Assembly: GCF_016863195.1 (NCBI RefSeq)
Contig: NZ_BOOK01000038.1
Span: forward strand, 104,642 to 168,641
Origin: Paraplanobispora takensis
GTDB lineage: Bacteria; Actinomycetota; Actinomycetes; Streptosporangiales; Streptosporangiaceae
Reading direction: 5' to 3'
Length of the DNA: 64,000 nt
A program made the position numbers and the translations under genes. Each line of letters starts with the position of its first letter. Position 1 is the first letter of the stretch. Of the stretch, positions 31,836 to 40,068 are shown piece by piece. The notes below the pieces were generated by a model that saw only the letters and a program-made list of their open reading frames with translations, ran no database searches and was not told where the DNA came from.

Positions 31836-32525
31836 TCAGTGGGCGCAGGCCTCGACCAGCGCCTCGACCAGCCGGTTGTCCGACTCGCGCTCGGGGTGCC
31901 ACTGGACGCCGACGCCGAAGCGGTGGCCCTGCAGCTCGACGCCCTCCACGATCTGGTCGTCGGCCCAGGCCACGGCGAGCAGGCCGGTGCCCAGCCGCTT
32001 GACCGCCTGCCGGTGGGGCGCCGTCACCTCGGCGTGGTCGCCGACGGCCTTGCCCAGCTTGCTGGACACGCTGATCTGGATGGTGTGCGCCCGCCCGCTC
32101 TCCTCGTGCCGATCGTGGTCGACCACCGCGGGCAGGTCCGGGATGAGGCTCCCGCCCTGGGCGACGTTGAGCACGTGCATGCCGCGGGCGACCGCCAGCA
32201 GCGGCAGGTCGGCGGCCACGGCGGCGCGGGCCAGGGCCAGCTCGAAGCGGTCGCGGTGGGGCTGGGGCTCCTCGGACCGGTCGTCGCGGGCGGCGCCGTA
32301 CAGGGTGGGGTCGAGCTCGGCGCCCCCGGCCAGGATCAGGCCGGACAGTCCGCGCACGCAGTCGTCGACCCCGGCGATGCCGAGCGGAGGCAACAGGACC
32401 GGGACACCCCCGGCCTTCTCCACCGCGCGGGCGTAGGCCGGCGGGGACAGGACCGCTTCCCGGACCCAGGTGCCCCAGCGGGCGGCTTCGAGGTAGGCGG
32501 TGATACCGATCAAGGGTCGGGACAT
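31836..32525 (-). CDS. PuuD-like class I glutamine amidotransferase homologue lacking the nucleophile Cys
   Basis: A 229-residue protein of the gamma-glutamyl-gamma-aminobutyrate hydrolase (PuuD) family. Family features include LILAGGAELDPTLYG at the start of the catalytic fold and the His/Glu of VGVQWHPERESDNRLVEALV at the end. The nucleophile elbow, normally LLAICRGLQ, reads LPLLAVARGMHVLNVAQGG: the catalytic Cys is Ala (codon GCC). Unless the enzyme works differently, hydrolysis should be lost, so it may be a binding or regulatory protein. ATG 32525 is chosen since the family normally begins MSRPLIGIT. Confidence 0.85.
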   Translation of the reverse strand: MSRPLIGITAYLEAARWGTWVREAVLSPPAYARAVEKAGGVPVLLPPLGIAGVDDCVRGLSGLILAGGAELDPTLYGAARDDRSEEPQPHRDRFELALARAAVAADLPLLAVARGMHVLNVAQGGSLIPDLPAVVDHDRHEESGRAHTIQISVSSKLGKAVGDHAEVTAPHRQAVKRLGTGLLAVAWADDQIVEGVELQGHRFGVGVQWHPERESDNRLVEALVEACAH

Positions 32526-33014
32526 GCGATCTCCAGGGGCCGTGCGCACAGTCGTACCGCCCGCTTCGGCGGTACCCATCCCATCTCCAGCAGCAGTCCC
32601 ATCATGGCGTACACCATTTCCCCCATGTCACGTATCCCAGGTATCAGTGTCATCTCGTCGGGAAGCGGCCCGCCTCGGCACGGCGGAGAGGTTGGGGACC
32701 TCGAGGCCGGTTCACGGAGATGACAATGATTTCCGAATCCGGTAAATGCCGATATCAGATTGAACATGAATCGAATTCGCTTATCGCATCCGAAACTTAG
32801 CAGAGTGTTACAAAAAATAACTCTGTAATTACAGAGAGTTCAATCGCGCACCATATTGGAGGGAATCGGTTGTGACGTCCGGATGGTGATGGAAGACTTA
32901 AATTCGAGTGCTCAGGTGCGCCGGGGCCGCCGGGGCGCTCATTACCCGGACCGTCAGGGAGGTGGATCTGCAGGACCGGACGCCGATCCGGTCAATTAGG
33001 GTGGGTTCTGTTAC
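32526..33014. other. 489-base intergenic region with AT-rich operator-promoter zone
   Basis: About 32740-32900 is distinctly AT-rich for this genome. It holds a perfect 16-bp palindrome at 32821-32836 and lies upstream of the flavohemoglobin gene. An 85-codon frame on the minus strand (32510-32767) and a 38-codon frame on the plus strand (32883-32999, with a rare TTA codon and no clear ribosome site) are probably chance. No RNA gene was recognised. Confidence 0.6.
32821..32836. promoter_or_regulatory. Perfect 16-bp palindrome upstream of flavohemoglobin gene
   Basis: CTCTGTAATTACAGAG is a perfect palindrome about 180 bases upstream of the flavohemoglobin start. Its position fits an operator for a redox- or nitric-oxide-sensing regulator; it does not match the NsrR consensus closely enough to name the protein. 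Confidence 0.55.
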
Positions 33015-34130
33015 ATGTCTTTGAATCCGCATCTCGTCAAGGAGAGCTTCGCCGTCATCGAGCCCGTGGCGGACAGGGCCGCGGCGTACTTCTACGGCCG
33101 CCTGTTCGCCGAGAACCCGCATCTGCGGGGGATGTTCCCGCCGGCGATGGACGTCCAGCGCGACCGCCTGTTCGGCGCGCTCACCAGGATCGTCTGGAGT
33201 CTCGACAGCCCCGACGGCCTGGCCTCCTATCTCGGCCAGCTCGGCCGTGACCATCGTAAGTACGGGGTGATCCCCGAGCACTACACCGCCATCGGCAACG
33301 CGCTGCTGGCCACGGTCAGGCGCTTTGCCGCCGAGGTCTGGACCGCCGAGATCGAGGCGGCGTGGGTGTCCGCCTACACCGCCGCGGCCAACGCCATGAT
33401 CGAGTCGGCCGAGGCCGACTCCGGGGTCTCCCCGGCCTGGTGGCTGGCCGAGGTGATCGACCACGAGCTCCGCACCCGGGACATCGCGGTGATCACCCTG
33501 CGCCCGAGCCAGCGCATGCCGTTCGTCCCCGGGCAGTACGTCAACGTGCAGACCGCACGCTGGCCCCGCGTCTGGCGCACGTTCTCCATCGCGAACGCGC
33601 CCCGCGAGGACAACACGGTCCGCCTGCACGTCCGGGCCGTGCCCGGCGGCTGGGTCTCCACCGCGCTGGTGGAGCACACCCGGATCGGCGACACCGTGAT
33701 GCTCGGCCCGCCGGTCGGCACGATGACCCCCTCCGACTCGGGGCGGGACATGCTGTGCGTGGCGGGGGGCACCGGCCTGGCACCGCTCAAGGCGATCGTG
33801 GAGCACGTGATCTCCTCCGGCAGACGGCCCAACATCCATCTGCTGGTCGGCGCCCGCCACGCGCACGAGCTCTACGACCTGCCGGACCTGATCCGGATGG
33901 AGTCGAGCTTCCCGTGGTTGCGGGTGCTGCCCGTGGTCTCCGACGACGCCGGGTACGACGGCATGCGGGGCCGGCTGCCCGAGGTCATGGAGCGCTTCCA
34001 CTCCTGGTCCGAGCACGACGTCTACGTCTGCGGGCCGTCCGAGATGGTCAACGAGGCGGTGCGCAGGCTCCAGTGGAGCGGCGTACCGCTGGCCAACATC
34101 CGAAGAGACATCGCGCTGGGCGAGTTCTGA
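33015..34130 (+). CDS. Flavohemoglobin (nitric oxide dioxygenase type)
   Basis: Soluble three-domain protein of 371 residues. The globin domain (1-135) has a B10-type Tyr (YFYGRLF, about 27), a proximal His in GRDHRKYGV (about 80) and PEHYTAIGNALL. The FAD domain (about 145-235) has RPSQRMPFVPGQYVNVQ and the RTFSIANAP flavin motif. The NAD domain has VAGGTGLAPLKAIVEHV and YVCGPSEMVNEAVRRL. It is expected to detoxify nitric oxide, or to act as a related reductase. ATG 33015 has AGGGTGGG nine bases upstream. The palindrome at 32821 is probably part of its control region. Confidence 0.92.
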   Translation: MSLNPHLVKESFAVIEPVADRAAAYFYGRLFAENPHLRGMFPPAMDVQRDRLFGALTRIVWSLDSPDGLASYLGQLGRDHRKYGVIPEHYTAIGNALLATVRRFAAEVWTAEIEAAWVSAYTAAANAMIESAEADSGVSPAWWLAEVIDHELRTRDIAVITLRPSQRMPFVPGQYVNVQTARWPRVWRTFSIANAPREDNTVRLHVRAVPGGWVSTALVEHTRIGDTVMLGPPVGTMTPSDSGRDMLCVAGGTGLAPLKAIVEHVISSGRRPNIHLLVGARHAHELYDLPDLIRMESSFPWLRVLPVVSDDAGYDGMRGRLPEVMERFHSWSEHDVYVCGPSEMVNEAVRRLQWSGVPLANIRRDIALGEF

Positions 34131-34274
34131 CTGTCCGACAGGGCCCGGACCCCCCTCCGTCCGGACCACCCCTCCCTGACACGAAGATCCGTTCGAACAC
34201 GCCGCGCCGATCGGAAACACGTGCGAGAAAGGAACCGCCGTGGAATCATGAAGCCGAACCGAAGGGAGACGAGT

Positions 34275-35369
34275 ATGGGCGACGCACTCCTGGCAGTCGG
34301 CACTCGAAAAGGCCTCTTCCTGGCCCGCTCCACCGGCGGCGGCCCGTTCGAGGTCGAGCCGGTCCGTTTCTCCACCATCGGGGTGCCCTCAGTGGCGCTC
34401 GACACCCGGGCGACCGACTCCGGCGGCTCCGCGCCCCGGATCCTGGCCGGGATCGAATACGGCCACTTCGGCCCGTCGGTGATGTGGTCGGACGACCTCG
34501 GCGCGACCTGGCAGGAGGCCGACAGGCCGCCGATCGCCTTCCCCGAGGAGACCGGCGCCGCTCTGGCGCGCGTCTGGCAGCTCACGCCCTCCCCGAGCGA
34601 GCCGGACGTGGTCTGGGCCGGCGTCGAGCCGGGCGCGCTGTTCCGCTCCGAGGACCGCGGCGCCACATACTCCCTGGTCGAGGGGTTGTGGAACCACCCG
34701 CACCGCGCCAGGTGGCAGCCCGGCGGCGGCGGGCTCTGCATGCACACCGTGCTGCCCCACCCCACCGACCCCAAGACCATGGGAGTCGCCGTCTCCACCG
34801 GCGGCTTCTACCGCAGCACCGACGCCGGCGCCTCCTGGGAGGCCGCCAACCAGGGCATCCGCGCGCCGTTCATGCCCGAGGGCTCGCAGTACCCCGAGTA
34901 CGGCCAGTGCGTGCACAAGGTCGCCATGCACCCGGCCCGCCCCGAGCGCCTGTTCCTCCAGCACCACTTCGGCGTCTACCGCAGCGACGACTTCGGCGGC
35001 TCCTGGACCTCCATCGGCGACACGCTCCCCTCCGACTTCGGCTTCCCGCTGGTCGTGCACCCCGAGCGGCCCGACACGGTCTACGTCTTCCCCCTCACCG
35101 CCGACATGGACCGCACCCCGGTCGACCACCGCTGCCGGGTCTACCGCAGCGACGACGCCGGCGAGTCGTGGCAGGCCCTGAGCGACGGCCTGCCCGAGGA
35201 CGCGGTGCACGCCAGCGTGCTGCGCGACGCGATGTGCGCCTCGCCCGCGGGCGTCTTCTTCGGCACCCGCGACGGCGAGGTGTACGGCTCGCGCGACGAC
35301 GGCGAGAGCTGGTTCACCGTCGCCCGGCACCTGCCGGACGTGCTGACCGTGCGCGCGGCGCTGCTGTGA
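34275..35369 (+). CDS. BNR-repeat/sialidase-fold beta-propeller protein
   Basis: A 364-residue protein built of repeats with Asp-box-like turns: SDDLGATWQEA, SEDRGATYSLV, STDAGASWEAA, SDDFGGSWTSI, SDDAGESWQAL and SRDDGESWFTV. This gives a six- or seven-bladed beta-propeller, the fold of sialidases and of the Ycf48-like photosystem factor. There is no signal peptide, so it is cytoplasmic. No sialidase catalytic residues (RIP motif) are evident. ATG 34275 is chosen with GAAGGGAG about eight bases upstream. Function unknown. Confidence 0.85.
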   Translation: MGDALLAVGTRKGLFLARSTGGGPFEVEPVRFSTIGVPSVALDTRATDSGGSAPRILAGIEYGHFGPSVMWSDDLGATWQEADRPPIAFPEETGAALARVWQLTPSPSEPDVVWAGVEPGALFRSEDRGATYSLVEGLWNHPHRARWQPGGGGLCMHTVLPHPTDPKTMGVAVSTGGFYRSTDAGASWEAANQGIRAPFMPEGSQYPEYGQCVHKVAMHPARPERLFLQHHFGVYRSDDFGGSWTSIGDTLPSDFGFPLVVHPERPDTVYVFPLTADMDRTPVDHRCRVYRSDDAGESWQALSDGLPEDAVHASVLRDAMCASPAGVFFGTRDGEVYGSRDDGESWFTVARHLPDVLTVRAALL

Positions 35370-35426
35370 CCCCTCTTCGGTTCCCGGGGTTTCCCCGGCC
35401 CCGGGAGCCGAAGGGAGCCGCGCTTC

Positions 35427-36152
35427 TCAGGGAGCCACGCGGCCGTTGACGACGAAGGCGGCATGGGTGAGCGGCATCAGCTCCGCCCAGGCGGTCTCCA
35501 TCTTCTCGGCCACCATCTCGATCTCGCGCTGCGGGAACGAGGGCACCTTCGCCTGTTCGTTCTTGGTGCGCAACGACAGGAAGTGCATCAACGAGCGGGC
35601 GTTGCAGGTGGCGTACATCGAGGAGAACAGCCCGACCGGCAGCACGGCCCTGGCCACCTCCCGGGCCACCCCGGCCTCCAGCATCTCCTGATAGGCGGCG
35701 TAGGACTGCCGGTAGGAGGCCTCCATCGCCTCCGAGACGAGCTTGTGCTGCCCCTCGGTGCCCTCGACGAAGACGTACTTGCCCGGCCGGCCCTCCTGCA
35801 CGAGCTTGCGCTCCACGCCCGGAATGTAGAAATTGGGCTGAAGCTCGCGATATCTCCCACTTTCCTCGTTGTACGACCATCCCACCCTGTGGCGGTGGAA
35901 CTCGCGGAAGACGAAGATCGGGGCGCTGACGAAGAAGGTCATCGAGTTGTGCTCGAACGGGCTGCCGTGCCGGTCGCGCATCAGATAGTTGATCAGGCCC
36001 CTGGACCGCTCGGGGTCCTTGCCGATCTCGTCCAGGGACTGCTCCCCCGCGGTGGACACCCGGGCCGCCCAGAGCACGTCGGTGTCCGAGGCGCTGTGCT
36101 TGACCAGCTCCACGGTCACGTCGTCGAGGAAACGCGGCTGACTTTCGTCCAC
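35427..36152 (-). CDS. thyX: ThyX, flavin-dependent thymidylate synthase
   Basis: Forms dTMP from dUMP using methylenetetrahydrofolate and FAD/NADPH. The 241-residue protein carries the ThyX signature RHRVGWSYNEESGRYRELQP (about 87-106) and RHGSPFEHNSMTFFVSAP. The C-terminal ARSLMHFLSLR and NARSL segment binds substrate. GTG 36152 is chosen because GGAAGG precedes it and the longer frame to 36236 has no support. It lies beside a DHFR-like gene, though the two are separated by 88 bases. Confidence 0.96.
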   Translation of the reverse strand: MDESQPRFLDDVTVELVKHSASDTDVLWAARVSTAGEQSLDEIGKDPERSRGLINYLMRDRHGSPFEHNSMTFFVSAPIFVFREFHRHRVGWSYNEESGRYRELQPNFYIPGVERKLVQEGRPGKYVFVEGTEGQHKLVSEAMEASYRQSYAAYQEMLEAGVAREVARAVLPVGLFSSMYATCNARSLMHFLSLRTKNEQAKVPSFPQREIEMVAEKMETAWAELMPLTHAAFVVNGRVAP

Positions 36153-36240
36153 GGCGGGAGAACCTTCCGGTGTCGGGGGCGGGGCCGCAGGCAAGCCTAC
36201 AAGCCTAGCGTTGATCACCAAGCAGCTCCCGGCCACTCCG

Positions 36241-36813
36241 TCACTCTCCCCGGCCGGCGCGCGTGTAGCGCAGCATCACGGCCCGGGAGTCGAAGGTCCG
36301 GGTCTCGACGAGCCGCAGGCCGACGCGCTTGCCGGGGGCGGCGAGCAGCGGCTTGCCGCCCCCGAGGACGACCGGGTGGACGACGACGCGGTAGTCGTCG
36401 ATCAGGCCGAGCTCGGTGAGGGCGGCCGCCAGAGCGGAGCCGCCGTTCAGCAGCAGGCCCCTGCCGGGCTGCCGCTTGAGCGCGGCGAGCTCTCCGGCGA
36501 TGTCCTCGCCGATCACGCGGGCGCCCCAGTCGGCCCTCTCCAGGGTGCGCGAGAAGACGATCTTCGGGGTCGCCCGCCAGATCGGCGCGAACGCCAGGTC
36601 GTGGGGGTCCTCCGACAGCGACTCCACGTGCGGCCAGAAGCCGGCCATCATCTCCCACACCTTGCGCCCGTACAGGAAGGTGTCGACCTCCTCCTGCAGG
36701 GCGATGGAGTACGCCGACAGCTCGGGCCCCACGGCCGGCCAGTCGAACTCGCCGTCCGGCCCCTCGATGTGGCCGTCGATGGAGGTGTGCACCCAGTAGA
36801 TGACCTTGCGCAT
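36241..36813 (-). CDS. Dihydrofolate reductase/RibD-C family protein
   Basis: A 190-residue NADPH-dependent reductase-fold protein (start MRKVIYWVHTSIDGHIEGPD, SAYSIALQEEVDTFLYGRKV, ending VVHPVVLGGGKPLLAAPGKR). Such 'DHFR family' proteins are usually closer to the RibD C-terminal domain than to folate-specific DHFR. The neighbouring thyX regenerates tetrahydrofolate without needing DHFR, so a folate role is not implied by context. ATG 36813 opens the protein at the conserved beta strand. Confidence 0.88.
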   Translation of the reverse strand: MRKVIYWVHTSIDGHIEGPDGEFDWPAVGPELSAYSIALQEEVDTFLYGRKVWEMMAGFWPHVESLSEDPHDLAFAPIWRATPKIVFSRTLERADWGARVIGEDIAGELAALKRQPGRGLLLNGGSALAAALTELGLIDDYRVVVHPVVLGGGKPLLAAPGKRVGLRLVETRTFDSRAVMLRYTRAGRGE

Positions 36814-36941
36814 GGCGGACTCCTTCGTCTCCGGGACCCCGTGGGGTGACGCGCCCGGCGGGCGCTTTCACCGGGAGGTCGGAGGCGCCGGGGCGTTCTC
36901 GACATCCGCGGGGAGGATTTTCTCCCGGATCTCCGGCGCGG

Positions 36942-36979
36942 GCCGTACGGCGGCCCCGGGGTCGCGGCGGCCGTACGGC
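36942..36979. terminator. Paired palindromes downstream of the ABC permease gene
   Basis: GCCGTACGGC occurs at 36942-36951 and 36970-36979, each itself palindromic and able to pair with the other. It lies just past the permease stop (36989). A terminator or pausing function is plausible. Confidence 0.4.
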
Positions 36980-36988
36980 GCGGGCGTC

Positions 36989-37771
36989 TCAGGTGATGTC
37001 GCGGCGGACCGTGGTGAGGGAGGCGACGACGGCGAAGATCAGGGCGTAGGCCACCAGCACCGTCGCGCCCGCCCAGGCGGGCAGCAGGTCGGCCTCGCCG
37101 AAGCCGGTGTCGATCCGGACGGCGATCAGGCTCTGCGCCGCTCCGGACGGGGTGAACTTGCCCACACCCTGGAGCGCGGGGATGGCCGTGAACAGCGCCT
37201 CGATGACGAAGACCCAGACGATCGCCCCGACGATGGCCGCGATCTGGTTGCGGACCAGGGCGCCCAGGCCGATCCCGAACAGCGCGTACAGCGCCGAGGT
37301 GGCCAGCACTCCGAGCATGATCCGGGGGATTCCGCCGCCGAACAGGACGACCTCGCCCCCGGAGATCAGCACGGCCGGGATCACCGCCGCGGCGGTGAGC
37401 AGCAGGGCGGCGACCCCGAACAGCCCGCCCACCAGCAGCCCGGCGACCAGCTTGGCCGTCACGACCCGGCCGCGCCGGGGTGTGGTGAGGAAGGTGGTGG
37501 TGATCGTCTGGTAGCGGTACTCGCCGGTCATCATGACGATGCCGAGAACCATCACGAAGATCGACGAGCCGGCGCCGGAGGTCCAGGCCGCCTGCTGGAA
37601 CTCCAGGGTCTCCCTGCCGGGCAGGGCCGGGGCGCCCTGGGTCCGCACCCCGGCGAACCCGATCGTGACGGCCAGGGTGATCCCGGTGAACAGCAGCATG
37701 ACGAGGAGCATGATCCACCACAGCCGGGTGGTGAACAGCTTCTGCAGTTCGGAACGGACCAGTGCCACCAC
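36989..37771 (-). CDS. ABC-2 type transporter permease
   Basis: A 260-residue inner-membrane protein with six hydrophobic segments, starting MVALVRSELQKLFTTRLWWI and with the extracytoplasmic loop after helix 1 typical of ABC-2 permeases. It is the membrane subunit of the exporter whose ATPase lies upstream; the stop of the ATPase and this start are separated by only three bases. The substrate is unknown. It ends just before the paired palindromes. Confidence 0.9.
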   Translation of the reverse strand: MVALVRSELQKLFTTRLWWIMLLVMLLFTGITLAVTIGFAGVRTQGAPALPGRETLEFQQAAWTSGAGSSIFVMVLGIVMMTGEYRYQTITTTFLTTPRRGRVVTAKLVAGLLVGGLFGVAALLLTAAAVIPAVLISGGEVVLFGGGIPRIMLGVLATSALYALFGIGLGALVRNQIAAIVGAIVWVFVIEALFTAIPALQGVGKFTPSGAAQSLIAVRIDTGFGEADLLPAWAGATVLVAYALIFAVVASLTTVRRDIT

Positions 37772-37774
37772 CGC

Positions 37775-38665
37775 TCACGCCTCCCTGGTCAGTTGCATGA
37801 AGATCTCCTGCAGGTCGGAGCGCTCCCGCACCAGCTCGGTGACCAGCACCCGCTCGTCCAGCACGACCTGGCCGACGGTCTCGGCGTCGACGCCGTAGAA
37901 GCGCAGCGCGCCGTCCCCGGCCCGCTCGACTCTGGCGCCCTTGGCCTCCAGCGCCGGCACCAGCCGGTCGGCCTCGGCGGCGTGCACCCGGACCGGGCGC
38001 TCGCCGTTGCCGGTCAGCTCGGCCAGGGAGCCCTGGTGGACGAGCCTGCCGCGGGCGATGATGACGACGTTGTCCACGGTCTGCTGGACCTCGGCCAGGA
38101 CGTGGCTGGAGACCAGCACGGCCACGCCCTGGTCGTGGGCGAGGGTGCGCAGGAAGCCGCGCAGCCACTCGATCCCGGCGGGGTCGAGGCCGTTGGCCGG
38201 TTCGTCGAGGATGAGCACGCGGGGGCGGCCGAGCGTGGCGGTGCCCAGCGCCAGGCGCTGGCGCATTCCCAGGGAGAATTCGCCGACGCGTTTCCGCGCG
38301 GCCTCGGCCAGGCCGACCTGCTCCAGCGCCTCGTCGGCGCGGGCGGCGGGCAGCCCCGCGGCGGTGCAGACCACCCGCAGGTGGTCGCGCGCGGTGCGGC
38401 CGGGGTGGAAGCTGGTCGCCTCCAGCACCGCGCCGACCTCGGTCAGGGGGTGCTCCAGGGCGGGGTACGGCCGGCCGCCGACCAGCGCGGTGCCCCGCTC
38501 GGCGGTGACCAGACCGAGAAGACAGCGCAGGGTGGTGGTCTTGCCCGCGCCGTTCGGCCCGAGATAGCCGGTGATCGTGCCGGCGTCGACGGAGAAGGAG
38601 ACGTCGTCGACGGCCTTGACCGGGCCGAAGCTCTTGGCGAGGTTCCGGATCTCGATGGCAGTCAT
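37775..38665 (-). CDS. ABC transporter ATP-binding protein
   Basis: Cytoplasmic ATPase of 296 residues. Walker A GPNGAGKTTTLR (about 38-47), the signature LSGGQ-like GEFSLGMRQRLALGT, Walker B RVLILDEPANGLDPAG and the switch His in VLVSSHVLAE are all present. The C-terminal 75 residues form the accessory domain common to DrrA/NatA-type exporters. ATG 38665 is used; a TTG at 38668 is one codon longer. It pairs with the ABC-2 permease in the same operon. Drug or lipid export is typical of the family. Confidence 0.95.
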   Translation of the reverse strand: MTAIEIRNLAKSFGPVKAVDDVSFSVDAGTITGYLGPNGAGKTTTLRCLLGLVTAERGTALVGGRPYPALEHPLTEVGAVLEATSFHPGRTARDHLRVVCTAAGLPAARADEALEQVGLAEAARKRVGEFSLGMRQRLALGTATLGRPRVLILDEPANGLDPAGIEWLRGFLRTLAHDQGVAVLVSSHVLAEVQQTVDNVVIIARGRLVHQGSLAELTGNGERPVRVHAAEADRLVPALEAKGARVERAGDGALRFYGVDAETVGQVVLDERVLVTELVRERSDLQEIFMQLTREA

Positions 38666-38738
38666 CAACCGGGATTATCCCGCTGTGGCGCGGATCACAC
38701 CTCCTCCCGCGGGAGGAGATCCGATCACAGGTGTGCGA

Positions 38739-39914
38739 TCACAGGCGGTAGACGCGGCGGGCGTTGCCCGAGCCCGCCATGTGCGCCGCCCTGGCCGCGT
38801 CGGCCGCGCTCCACTCCCCCGACGCCAGCCGCTCGGCCAGCGCCCAGGCCAGGCCGCGCCGATAGCGCAGCGCGCCGAGGTGGCAGGTCTCGGCCAGGCC
38901 GCGGGCGCCGGAGCCGAACAGCTGCTTGTGGAAGGGGACGAGCTCCAGCAGCTCGCCCATGACGGCGGCCGAGCCCGCCGCGGTGGCGGTCGGCGCGGGG
39001 CCGACGTCGACGTAGACGTGCGGGAAGACGGCGGCGAGGTGGGCGGCGGAGCGGTGGAACGGATAGCAGTGCAGCAGGACGAGCGGCACGCCGATCGGCT
39101 GCAGGGCCCGGACGAAACCGGCCATCAGCGCCGGGTCGGCCCGGTGCGGATCGAGACCGGAGTCGCCGTATCCGGTGTGCATCTGCAGCGGCAGGTTGCG
39201 CTCCCTGGCCACGTCCACGGCCGTCCAGAGCAGGTGGCGCAGCAGCACCGGATCGGTGAGCGGTTCCTTGGGGTCGGCCAGGCGCCGGTTGGCGGCCGCG
39301 ATCACCGCGCCGCGGCTCGGGCGCGCCGGGTCGAAGTCCAGGCCGTGGCGGTGGGCGATGACCGACTTGAGGCCGACGGCCCGCACCGCCCGGCCGGCGA
39401 GCTCGGCCTCCAGGGAGGAGATGTAGGACACCCCGGAGACGGCGGTCTCGGCGGCCTCCTCCTCGACCTGCTCGATCCGGGTGATCTCGTCGGCCGCCGC
39501 CCCGCCGAGCCGGCCCATCTCGGCCGTCGACAGCAGTTCCGGGCCGCTGCCGCCGGTGTCGACGAGGAAGGCCACGATCCCGGCCTCGCGCAGCAGCCGC
39601 CGGTTGACCTCCGCGGGTCCCAGCTCGCAGCGGCGGGTCAGATAGACCGCAGGGGGCGCGTGCGGCTCCAGGCCGAGGGCGGGGGCGCACCAGCGGCGGA
39701 CCGCGACGCCCGTCGGCGTGTCGAAGTGGGTGGTGCCGGGCGGGGCGGGGGTGTCCGCGTCGGTGATCAGCATCTCGAACTGGGCCCGGGCCAGGTCGTC
39801 GCGGCGCACGGGGTGGCAGTGGTGGTCCAGCAGGGGCGCCAGCAGCGCCTCCTGGACCGTCTCGGGCAGGGCACCGGTCAGCTCGGCGGGCAGGACCTCT
39901 TGCGGCCGCATCAC
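38739..39914 (-). CDS. Metal-dependent amidohydrolase family protein
   Basis: A 391-residue TIM-barrel hydrolase. Metal ligands: the N-terminal LLDHHCHPVRRDDL (HxH), a histidine in LQMHTGYGDSGLDPHR, and a later LLHCYPFHRSAAHLAAVFP segment with FGSGARG carrying the catalytic-acid region. It resembles the FluG N-terminal/amidohydrolase_2 group found beside glutamine synthetase genes, but none is near. The substrate is unknown. ATG 39914 begins MMRPQEVLPAELTG. Confidence 0.85.
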   Translation of the reverse strand: MMRPQEVLPAELTGALPETVQEALLAPLLDHHCHPVRRDDLARAQFEMLITDADTPAPPGTTHFDTPTGVAVRRWCAPALGLEPHAPPAVYLTRRCELGPAEVNRRLLREAGIVAFLVDTGGSGPELLSTAEMGRLGGAAADEITRIEQVEEEAAETAVSGVSYISSLEAELAGRAVRAVGLKSVIAHRHGLDFDPARPSRGAVIAAANRRLADPKEPLTDPVLLRHLLWTAVDVARERNLPLQMHTGYGDSGLDPHRADPALMAGFVRALQPIGVPLVLLHCYPFHRSAAHLAAVFPHVYVDVGPAPTATAAGSAAVMGELLELVPFHKQLFGSGARGLAETCHLGALRYRRGLAWALAERLASGEWSAADAARAAHMAGSGNARRVYRL

Positions 39915-39933
39915 GGGCTCCTCTCACACGGCC

Positions 39934-39963
39934 GCGGGCGGACCGGTCCGCCGGTCCGCCCGC
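39934..39963 (-). terminator. Terminator hairpin downstream of the anthranilate synthase gene
   Basis: GCGGGCGGACC (39934-39944) pairs perfectly with 39953-39963 around an eight-base loop, about 100 bases past the stop at 40069. Confidence 0.7.
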
Positions 39964-40068
39964 AGTGTCACGTGCAGAGCACTCTACGGCTACGGAGCGT
40001 GGTCGCGCCGCCGTTTCGGCCCGCCGGCCCGCCCGGCGGCCCCTCCCGTCCTGCCCGTCCCGGCCTCC

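Noticed and set aside
32510..32767. Small minus-strand frame of 85 codons before the flavohemoglobin gene
   Set aside because: No ribosome site or known family, irregular codon use and overlap with the PuuD start; likely chance.
32883..32999. Short plus-strand frame (38 residues) with a TTA codon before the flavohemoglobin start
   Set aside because: No Shine-Dalgarno, low-complexity Arg/Gly composition; possible but unsupported upstream peptide.
36241..36813. Folate-pathway dihydrofolate reductase partner of ThyX
   Set aside because: The sequence is closer to RibD-C/DHFR-like reductases, and ThyX does not require DHFR; no operon link shown.
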